In this document: positions 30,738 through 42,200 of the stretch, piece by piece
How positions within the stretch are numbered: the first letter of the stretch is position 1
Layout: every line of letters begins with the position of its first letter
From: Nansenia antarctica
Lineage: Eukaryota > Chordata > Actinopteri > Argentiniformes > Microstomatidae
NCBI GenBank assembly: GCA_963989245.1
Contig: OZ022341.1
Location: forward strand, 72,792,124 to 72,856,123
Reading direction: 5' to 3'
DNA length: 64,000 nt
Notes under the pieces: generated by a model
Database searches by the model: none
What the model was told of the DNA's origin: nothing
What the model saw: only the letters and a program-made list of their open reading frames with translations
Position numbers and translations under genes: made by a program

Positions 30738-33067
30738 AACCCTAACCCTTTCTCTGTCATGTGCGTGTGCGTGTGCGTGTGTGTGTGTGTCTAGAGCTCG
30801 TCTCTGGGGCCAGTGGTCGTCCAGCGTCAGGCTGGATGGGAAGACCATCATCATCACAGGAGCCAACACCGGCATCGGCATGGCAACAGCCCTGGACCTG
30901 GCCAGGAGAGGTAGGCCACCACACACATATACACACACACAGGACAGAGAGACGCACGCATGTACACACACAGGACAGAGAGAGAGTTAATACACACACA
31001 CACACTCTACCTCCCCCAGCCTCAGACCCAGTAGTGTGTGTGTGTGTGTTAGTGTGTGTGCGTGTGTGTGTGCGTGTGCGTGTGCGTGTGCGTGTGTGTG
31101 TGTGCGTGTGTGTGTGTGTGTTATATTTGGAAGCCTTGGAAGTGTCCACAGACTAGTGGTCAGGGGTTTGCAGACAGCAGGAATCCCTAAGCCTAAAGCG
31201 AAGGCCCTGGCAAAATTCTGCTCAATATCTGCAATAGAGGAGAAGGTGTTACCTGTCTTACACTCAGACTGAAACACATGGAGGAGAAGGTGTTACCTGT
31301 CTTACACTCAGACTGAAACACATATGGAGGAGGAGGTGTTACCTGTTTTACACTCAGACTGAAACACATATGGAGGAGAAGGTGTTACCTGTCTTACACT
31401 CAGACTGAAACACATATGGAGAAGAAGGTGTTACCTGTCTTAGACTCAGACTGAAACACATATGGAGGAGAAGGTGTTACCTGTCTTACACTCAGACTGA
31501 AACACATATGGAGGAGGAGGTGTTACCTGTCTTACACTCAGACTGAAACACATATGGAGGAGAAGGTGTTACCTATCTTACACTCAGACTGAAACACATA
31601 TGGAGGAGAAGGTGTTACCTGTCTTAGACTCAGACTGAAACACATATGGAGGAGGTGTTACCTGTCTTACACTCAGACTGAAACACATATGGAGGAGAAG
31701 GTGTTACCTGTCTTACACTCAGACTGAAACACATATGGAGGAGAAGGTGTTACCTGTCTTAGACTCAGACTGAAACACATATGGAGGAGAAGGTGTTACC
31801 TGTCTTACACTCAGACTGAAACACATATGGAGGAGAAGGTGTTACCTGTCTTACACTCAGACTGAAACACATATGGAGGAGAAGGTGTTACCTGTCTTAC
31901 ACTCAGACTGAAACACATATGGAGGAGAAGGTGTTACCTGTCTTACACTCAGACTGAAACACATATGGAGGAGAAGGTGTTACCTGTCTTAGACTCAGAC
32001 TGAAACATATGGAGGAGGAGGTGTTACCTGTCTTACACTCAGACTGAAACACATATGGAGGAGAAGGTGTTACCTGTCTTACACTCAGACTGAAACACAT
32101 ATGGAGGAGAAGGTGTTACTTGTCTTACACTCAGACTGAAACACATATGGAGGAGAAGGTGTTACCTGTCTTACACTCAGACTGAAACACATATGGAGGA
32201 GAAGGTGTTACCTGTCTTACACTCAGACTGAAACACATATGGAGTAGAAGGTGTTACCTGTCTTACACTCAGACTGAAACACATATGGAGGAGAAGGTGT
32301 TACCTGTCTTACACTCAGACTGAAACACATATGGAGGAGAAGGTGTTACCTGTCTTACACTCAGACTGAAACACATATGGAGGAGAAGGTGTTACCTGTC
32401 TTAGACTCAGACTGAAACACATATGGAGGAGGAGGTGTTACCTGTCTTACACTCAGACTGAAACACATATGGAGGAGAAGGTGTTACCTGTCTTACACTC
32501 AGACTGAAACACATATGGAGGAGAAGGTGTTACTTGTCTTACACTCAGACTGAAACACATATGGAGGAGAAGGTGTTACCTGTCTTACACTCAGACTGAA
32601 ACACATATGGAGGAGAAGGTGTTACCTGTCTTACACTCAGACTAAAACACATATGGAGGAGAAGGTGTTACCTATCTTAGACTCAGACTGAAACACATAT
32701 GGAGGAGAAGGTGTTACCTGTCTTACACTCAGACTGAAACACATTGAGCAACCGAGTGTCCTATGCTGATGCAACTACTAATGTTTGTGATCAAGAATTT
32801 TATTTTAAATGTCAACACAAATAAAGATACTAAAATGTGTGTGTGTGTGTGTGTGTGTAGGGGGTAAGGTGATCCTGGCCTGCAGGGACGTGTCCAGGGC
32901 GCGGGCGGCCCAGCAAGAGGTCATCCAGACCACGGGGAACCCCAACGTGCTGGTCCGCAGGCTGGACCTGGCAGACACCTCCTCCATCAGGGAGTTCGCT
33001 GAGCTCATCAACACAGGTAGGTAGGTAGGTGTGGGAGGGGGGGGGTGGAGACTTGTAACCTGTCCAA

Positions 33068-33100
<33 letters not shown>

Positions 33101-33242
33101 CTCTCCCTCTCTTCTATCTCTCTGTCTCTTCGCTCTTCTCTATCTCTCTCTCTCTCTCTCTTTCTCTCTCTCCTCTCTCTTTCTGCCCCTAGACAGACAC
33201 AGGTAACACAGCCAGGTAACCCTCCAGCACCCTGACCTCCTG

Positions 33243-33273
<31 letters not shown>

Positions 33274-36200
33274 AGAGGAGCCTCAGCTCAACATCCTCAT
33301 CAACAACGCGGGGGTCATGATGTGTCCGTACTCCAGGACCGCCGACGGCTTCGAGATGCAGTTTGGAGTGAACCACCTGGGTGAGACACACACACCTGTA
33401 CATAGTCAACCACCAGGGTGAGACACACACACCTGTACATAGTCAACCACCTGGGTGAGACACACACACACCTGTACATAGTCAACCACCTGGGTGAGAC
33501 ACACACACACCTGTACATAGTCAACCACCTGGGTGAGACACACACACCTGTACATAGTCAACCACCTGGGTGGGACACACACACCTGTACATAGTCAACC
33601 ACCTGGGTGAGTAAGTTGTAAAAGTAAAGGAAGTAAAGGAAGAAATCTTTAGTAAAAGGTGTTTTTATTTGCTTTGTTTTTTCAATTAACACCAGTATTT
33701 ACATACTTACATCATTATGTATCCATATACATACATCACTTCAGCACCATTTAATTTAAACAGAAATATAACGGTAGAATAAAGGAAGCAAGTCTAGTTG
33801 TCACTACCGTGTACTCGCTCTTCAGCTCAGTGAGTGTGAGACAGCGCCACCGCTCTCCCTGTGGTCGACAGCGGCATTGTAGCCTGATGTCTCACGGATC
33901 TCTCGACTCGTACTCACAAACAAAGAACAGCGATTTAAAAAAAAAACACATTGAATCCATTTGGCCGATGGGTAGGAACTGTATTCGTTATACAGGGGGG
34001 ATATACCGTGTTCTAGCTTAGGTTAAGATCTCAGACGGACAAAAACGGTAACGTGCCATGTGCCGCATTGCATGATGGGGAAATCGAGCTACACCGTCGC
34101 CAAGAAGCTTAAACACCAGAGTGACGTCCCCACATCGAACATGTACAACTCATACTTACCTGGCAAGGGAGACACCATGATCATAAAGGTGGTTCACCTA
34201 GGGCGAGGCTCAGCCATTGCACATAACGGCTGTGCTGACCTTTACGAATTCCCCAAATGTGGGAATCTCGATTGCATAATTTCTGGTAGTGGGGGACTGC
34301 GTTCGCGCTCTCCCCAGATAACTTGTACAAAGTAAATTATCAATGGCGCTTCAGCGTTGTGCTATGTGATTGGACTTTTAAATTGTGTTTTGAAGGCATG
34401 GGCTGTGTTCGGAATAGCGTACTAGCATACTACTCATACTAGATATGACGTAGATTTTGAGTATGTAGTACGTTCACACTGTACAGTATGCGAGAAATTT
34501 AGTAGGCGAGCAGTTACTTCCGTGAAAATAGAAGTGAGTTACGATGGACACTAGCTCGGGTCCTATTTCCCAAAATGCATTTCGCGTCCAGGGTTGCCAG
34601 ATGGGGCGGGTTACCGCCGAATGGGCTACTTGATTTTGAATGAATGAATGAATGGACTTTATTGTCATTGCTACAGTACAGGTACCAAACAACGACATTT
34701 AGGAGGGGTGGCTCCCCTGGTGTTAGGAAAGGGGGAAAAAAACACTTTTTAAAAAATCACAAGGGAAGGAGCTGGTTTACATAAATAAAGGCTATGTACA
34801 CTATCCACTGTACTATACTGTACAGATAGACGACTAGGGTTGTCATATTGCACAATAGTATAGTATTGTACAATAGTATTGAGGTTATAGAAAGTTTAGG
34901 CTGTAAATTGTCAATCCCATCTGGCAACCCTGTGCGCTTTCAGCCTCGTCAAACTGCGTCATACAAACTTGTCATACAGCTTTTGTTTACATTGTCCGAT
35001 AGCCTGGGGACCGAAAGCTTGCAATAAACATCGTTTTTTGCACATATTTGAGTGTGCAGATGCTGCTTTTTTGCACTCTATTTGATACTCTTCAGCTGCA
35101 GCACCCCAGCTAAGTCTGATCACGGATGAGCGGTGGTATTTTCACTATACTGGGAATTAACATGTATTAACAATAATCAACATTAACATGGTGAAATGCA
35201 TTCTTAGACATGACTACATCGTCATGATTACAAATATGCCACTTGAAATGCATGAAATCCAAGTTTATTTGTGTCTTACACACATGTTCACCTAGTATTT
35301 GACTGTTTGTAGCCCAATCACGAATGATCCCAGTATTGTAGCTTCAGACGGACAAGTTGGTTGTAGTGCTTGCCCACGATATGTTATTGCTCATATATAT
35401 TTATTTTAATCATGTTATTTTACCAACTGTTAAGACAACAATATAGTAAGCTAGTTACTTGAGCTAGCTAAAGATGTTGGCCCCCCAAATCATTTTACAA
35501 CGTGTTGTAATTATGTTACGATATTTCTGTCGAGTGAGTGAACTGAACTACCGTGGTGCCACCCCGAGAAGTGAACCGGGAGTAAACTCAATGAACAGGG
35601 AGTTCAACATGCGTCAAATGCTTAAATTCACTCCGAGCAGTGTCGACATCGATGGGGGTCACCAATCGACTCCATTCAAAGTGATTTACGATCCCGCCCC
35701 TCTCCCCTGTCCGGACACATTTGAATTTTCACCGTAAGCCCGGTAAAGCGACGTTATTAACCCATTTGTCCGTGAATAACACCGGCTAGGAAGGTGGTAA
35801 AAACACAATACTACTTTGCTAACTCCACCATCGCTATACAGTCATTTTGAGCCATCAACCACCCCGCTGGCACCCGGGGAAGTTATGTTTCGAACCCCGA
35901 GAGCATGCATAAATGTCTATCCGGAAAGAGTACACTCTCCTCGGTACACTTTCCCAGGCGGTCTCCCGTCCAGGTCGGACGAGATCGGGCGTATTCAGGC
36001 TAGTATGGCCGTGAGCAAGAGGACCATGACCCTAAGCATCCTTATGCCTGTGCCTGGAGCATTCTTGTTCATGGAACTTTATTATATAAGCACTCTATTT
36101 GTGGGTAGACTATGCACAAGGTGTCCTGGATAAAGGGAGAAGTTAAAATCGCTCTGAGAGCGCTGGAGCGCACACTGGGTGCAACGTCATAAAGGGACCA

Positions 36201-39200
36201 GGTAATTTGATTGGACAAGAGGCATTCCATGAGTGCTGATAAAACGTCATGACATGTTAACACTTGTAAAGCCAAAATTACATATTTTAGCTAATGGAGG
36301 TTTAAAATGGAGGTTTAAATTCGCCGCTCCCGGCGTAATGCATTCTGGGAGGCAGTATGCAGTGTGTAAATGGTCGGCTGGTTTTCACATACTTATTATG
36401 AATTTAGTATGCAGTATGCAGTATATACTCATTGAGTATGCTAGTATGCAGTATGCTAGTATACCATTCCGAACACAGCCATGGAGTTTATGATATGGCA
36501 ATTATTTAAACTGGTCAGAAGTGTTTGTCTTGTCAACCTGTAGGGGGCAACATTAGTCACGTACAGTGTCTAGAGTTGGACTATTAAGGAGGCAGAAAAT
36601 TAGAATTAGAAGATCAAGAAATTATAAATTAGAAGATTTATGAGATCTGAAGAGAAACCAGAGTGTACTATACACTGCAACGTTTGCAGGAAAAGTGCTA
36701 TACAAATAAAGGTTTATTATTATTATTATTATTATGACTAACTTCTACAGAGTTAGACTTGAATGGATCCCAGAGTAACCATATAGTCCAGACAGACGCC
36801 ATCAGCTGGACTGTTGCTAGAACAGCACCTTTATTGAGAAGAATGAAGCAATAATGAGACGCCATGAATGGCGTCGACGAGCAAATAAAGCAATTAAGTT
36901 GTATATTGTTATTATATATATTATATTTAGATTATATAGTACATAGAATGATAATGTACAAATGTGTCCGGTCATCCTTAAATCCTGGGGTTATAGATGG
37001 ACAGATTATGACTATAATGTAGCCATAATTCTTAATTTTTACAATCAAAGGAAGCCCCGCCGTGAAGCAGGGCATCAAAAAATTTGTTGATACTCATAAT
37101 GTTCCTCTCCACGGAAATCTTTAGTAAAAGTGTTTTTTATTGGTTTTTATAAAAACGCAACACCGTGTATACAATCAATTAATCAAACAATCAGACATTT
37201 AAGACATTACATTCAACAACAACCAACATTAAACTAACTAAAGTGCTCAGTGTTCAGTGTATTGTCCAGTGTAGTGTAATGTTCAGTGTTCAGTGTTCAG
37301 TGTCCAGGTTCCAGTGTCGGTAGGAGGCAGGGGTAAAAAACCTGTTCGCTGTGCATCCGGGAAAAAAATTCCCCTGCAGCCCTCTAGTTGTAGAGCGACT
37401 ACTATCCAGTTTGCCCACCAGTGCAAAGCCGTGGCTCCCCCACCTCCCTCCCCCGAGGGACCCCACACACCCGACTCACCCGACCCGCCCCACCACCGGC
37501 GCATCCGGCCCAGCCCACCAGGCTCAGACTCCTGTAGCCCTTCACGAGGCTAGCCGGACCAGGCGCCCCAGCGGCGGAGCAGATCGAGCACGCAGGCCGA
37601 CCGGAGGCCCCTGAGGAGAGGCCCAGAGAGCTCGGCGCATGGCAGGCAAGCAGAGGCGAAAAACCTGTACACAGCTTATCCAGGGAAAAAGCTCCCTGGC
37701 TCTTCTCAGCTTGTTCCGGGCTGGGGGTTGGGGGTTGGCGGGTAGGGGACTGGGCCTGTAGCTGGGGGCCTGGAGTTGGGGGGGGGTGGCCCGGAACAGG
37801 GGGTTTGGGGTCGCTGAGTTGGAACCTGGGGTTGGTGCTGGGGTGACGTGGTGGTTCCCGCCGGTCTCTGCTCCTGGGTCTGGAAGCCTGGGTAGGTGTC
37901 AGAGCTGGATATGACATGTGCCTGAAAAGATACAGGAGTGAGAGAAGGGAGGTGTGCATGGTTTGTGTAGTGTGCATTTTGGTGTCAGGCGGGTGATCAG
38001 TACTTCCCTGTGACCCAGTGGTGTTGGTCATCCTGGTGCTGGTGGTGCTGGCAGAGACGGCTGGTTCGGCTGTGGGTTGTGTGTGAAAATCTTTAGTAAA
38101 AGGTGTTTTTTATTGGTTTTTATAAAAACGCAACACCGTGTATACAATCAATTAATCAAACAATCAGACATTTAAGACATTACATTCAACAACAACCAAC
38201 ATTAAACTAACTAAAGTGCTCAGTGTTCAGTGTATTGTCCAGTGTAGTGTAATGTTCAGTGTTCAGTGTTCAGTGTCCAGGTTCCAGTGTCGGTAGGAGG
38301 CAGGGGTAAAAAACCTGTTCGCTGTGCATCCGGGAAAAAAATTCCCCTGCAGCCCTCTAGTTGTAGAGCGACTACTATCCAGTTTGCCCACCAGTGCAAA
38401 GCCGTGGCTCCCCCACCTCCCTCCCCCGAGGGACCCCACACACCCGACTCACCCGACCCGCCCCACCACCGGCGCATCCGGCCCAGCCCACCAGGCTCAG
38501 ACTCCTGTAGCCCTTCACGAGGCTAGCCGGACCAGGCGCCCCAGCGGCGGAGCAGATCGAGCACGCAGGCCGACCGGAGGCCCCTGAGGAGAGGCCCAGA
38601 GAGCTCGGCGCATGGCAGGCAAGCAGAGGCGAAAAACCTGTACACAGCTTATCCAGGGAAAAAGCTCCCTGGCTCTTCTCAGCTTGTTCCGGGCTGGGGG
38701 TTGGGGGTTGGCGGGTAGGGGACTGGGCCTGTAGCTGGGGGCCTGGAGTTGGGGGGGGGTGGCCCGGAACAGGGGGTTTGGGGTCGCTGAGTTGGAACCT
38801 GGGGTTGGTGCTGGGGTGACGTGGTGGTTCCCGCCGGTCTCTGCTCCTGGGTCTGGAAGCCTGGGTAGGTGTCAGAGCTGGATATGACATGTGCCTGAAA
38901 AGATACAGGAGTGAGAGAAGGGAGGTGTGCATGGTTTGTGTAGTGTGCATTTTGGTGTCAGGCGGGTGATCAGTACTTCCCTGTGACCCAGTGGTGTTGG
39001 TCATCCTGGTGCTGGTGGTGCTGGCAGAGACGGCTGGTTCGGCTGTGGGTTGTGTGTGGTGATATTCTGGTGAGGGTAGGAAGTGGGTCAGTGCTGTGTA
39101 CATGTGTAGGTGGTGGAAGGTGCAGTAAACTTCCCTGTTGGTGTTGTGCGCTGCTCCTCTCCTGGTCCTTGTGATGGTGATACTGCTGACCAGGGCTTGT

Positions 39201-42200
39201 GCTGGAACGGTGGTGAAGGTGATAGTGCAGGAACTGGTGGTGTAGTGAGGTAGGCCCGGGGTGGGGGGGGGTTGGTCGATGCGGCGCGGCATGGGGGGGG
39301 GTTTAGAGGATGACGTCCTTCCATCTCTCCACCCCCCACACCGCTCTTGCTTGATCCGGGTTATTTTTAAAGTCAACAATAGCATGGTCCCTGAGGCAGA
39401 GGGTGATTCTCCTCCTCAGGGTTGTCAGGTGGACGCTCTGTTTCTGATAGACCCTGATGTTCCTCGTCTCCCAGAGTACCTGCTTGACGGCGCTGATGAT
39501 CCTCCACTCTTGTTGTAGTTGGGGGGTTGTGCACCCCCCGGGAGGACCATACAGGATGTTCTCGCCCGTCAAGCGGGGCAGGGTCAGCAGGCTGTTTAGG
39601 GAGACAGAGGGAACAAACAGGGCCCAGACCCGCCTGGCCACGGGGCACTCACAGAACAGGTGGTTAATGTGTTCTGTGTCCGTGCATCCGTGGGGGCATT
39701 TCTCAGTCGTTGCGATGTGCCGCCTATGCAAGAATTCCCTAGTGGGGAGACAACCATGAGCAGCCATCCAGGCAATGTCTTTTTGTTTATTGTTAGTACA
39801 TTTATGATTAATGTTTTTCCATACCTGTTTGGAGTCCACGGCTGTGCTGGCCTTGGGGTGAGTAATGGTTTCCTTCGACCTTATGAAGGTCATAATGTCT
39901 TTGTATTTCCATGAGGCCAGCCCAGCCGCGGACAATCCTGTCTTGAAGGCAAAGTCCCTCCATATCTTGTAGACAGGAGGGGGGTCCCAGCTGTAGGGCA
40001 CAGTGTGATTTATTGATGCGGTCACCCTGAGTGTCCGGAGGATGGGTGTGGCATAGTATATTTCAAAGAACCTGGCTTTCCTATCTTTGTTGTTGATGTT
40101 GTTGATGAGGTTGGAGAGTCCCTGTGCCCTAATGATGTTTAGGATGTCTGGGACCCCTTTCCCCCCATTCTCCACTGTTTTGTACAGGGTGGTGCGTTTT
40201 AGTTTTTCCATCTGGCTCCCCCAGACAAAGGTAAACATGATCCTTTCGATGGTTTTGGATACTGCTCTGTCTGGGGGAAACACCCTGCCCAGGTAAAGGA
40301 GAATGGGAAGAACAATAGCCTTCAGGACCAGGATCTTGCCTGTCATTGTGAGAGGCCGTGCACTCCACTCACAGATCTTCTTTTGGACCTGGCGGATGGT
40401 CTCCTTCCAGCTGCCGGAGGCTCCTCCATCTTTCTGGTAGGTGATCCCCAGCAGCTTAATGTTTTCCGTCTTTACAGGGAAGGAGGTTGCCAGGTTCTCC
40501 TGCCAGTGCTGCGACAGAAACAGCTCACACTTACCCCTATTGATCAGGGCGCCCGTGGCTGCACAGTAGTCCTCCACCACTTTCGTTGCTGTGGAAATGG
40601 AGCGACTATCCGTGCCGACGATGGTAATGTCGTCCATGTACGCCACCACCTTGAGCCTCTCCCCCCGGGCCCCTGGTAGAGGGTAGCCCATGATGTTGGG
40701 GGAGCTCCTGATCTTCCGTAGGAACGGCTCCAGGTAGATGACGTACAGTAGAGGGGCCAAGGGGCATCCCTGCCGTACTCCAGCTTTGATGGGGAAGGGG
40801 TCTGTCAACTGGTTGTTGATCCGAACTCTGCTCGTGATGTTGTTGTAGCAGAGTTCGGTCCAGTTGAGCAGGTGCTGGGGGAAGTTCATGCCTCTCAGCA
40901 CCCTCTGCAGGAAACCATGGTTAACCCTGTCAAAGGCCTTCTCCTGATCCAGGCTGAGAAGGCCTAAAGGGGACCTCCGCTCCTGGGAGTGCAGGATGAG
41001 GTCTCTCACCAGGAGCAGGTTGTCGTTGATGGACCTACCGGGGACGCTACAGGTCTGGTCAGGGGCTATAACTGAGGGGAGGAGGGTTTGAAACCGTTGG
41101 GTGAGGGCTTTTGTCATGATTTTATAGTCCACTGGGAGGAGATTGATGGGGCGCCAGTTCCGGAGGTCCTTGAGGTCCCCTTTCTTGGGGATCAGTGTGA
41201 CCGTACTCTGTCTCATTGACTCTCCAAGCCTCCCTTCCCTGTAGACGGCTTTGAAGACCTCCGCCAAGTCCTCCTTGAGGAGATCCCAGAGAGTCTTGTA
41301 GAACTCTGCTGGGATCCCATCCGGTCCAGGGGCCTTGTGTGTATTCAAGGAGTGCACGGCCCGGGTGAGCTCCTCCGTGGTCAGCTCTGGGTTCTCACTC
41401 TCACCACCCTCGGGGACCCGGTCCAGACCATCCAGGAAGGTGGCCATGAGAGTCTCGTCGGTTGTCTTGATGTTGTAGAGACTCTCGTAGAACTCTCTTG
41501 CCACCCCCGGGATGTTGCCTCTGTCTGACACGGTGTCCCCATTGGTGTCGTATAGGGACAGGATAGGCTTGTGTTTTGACCGTGCCTTGCGGAAGAAGTG
41601 GCGTGTGCATTTCTCCTCCTCCTCCAGGCCCTGGAGTTTTTCCCTGAACTGTTTCTTTTGTTGTTGCTCCCGGTAGAGGGTGGCAAGGTGTTGTTTGGTC
41701 TCAGCCAGTTCTCGGGCCACATCCAGACCACCCAGTTGTAGGAGACTTAGGCGTTGGAGGGCCGCGTTGTGGTGTTGAAACCTGGCCCTCTGTTCTGCCG
41801 CTTTCCTCCTTCCGACTGACCCGAAGTAGCCCTTTGTCCTGGCCTTAACCATCTCCCACCACTCTATCGGGGAGTCGAACAGTTCTTTTAGGGTCCTCCA
41901 CTCCAGGTAGCGCCTGGAGAAGGAATGCACCACTGTTGGGTCCTGAAGGATCGATGTATTCATCCTCCAGGTACCCCTACCCGCTCTTGTTTGGCCATCC
42001 CATTCCAGGGACACTGTCAACATCCTGTGGTCCGAGAAGTGGGCCGCCTGGCTGGTCAGGGTTCCCATCCTCAGACCTGGCGAGAGCAAGAACATGTCTA
42101 TCCTGGAGGAAGAATTCCCGGAGGAACTCACCCTTGTGTGTGTCGGCGGGGAGGTGCCACCGGCGTCTACCAGTTGGAAGTCGTCTATGATGGACTGAAG

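Larger units (their letters stand above)
34397..36483. mobile_element. TIR element GGCTGTGTTCGGAAT, with nested insertions
   Basis: The left end reads GGCTGTGTTCGGAATAGCGT and the right end ATACCATTCCGAACACAGCC, imperfect inverted repeats with AGCATACT-rich subtermini. ATG flanks both sides. It contains a MITE (34589-34932) that itself holds a LINE tail, plus antisense satellite-related sequence and a 5S fragment. The superfamily is not assigned. Confidence 0.7.

Noticed and set aside
31228..32745. CRISPR-like regular array
   Set aside because: Direct 46-bp tandem units without unique spacers, in a eukaryotic intron.
34060..34335. 91-codon open frame
   Set aside because: It overlaps the U1 snRNA gene completely, and the conservation is of RNA structure, not protein.
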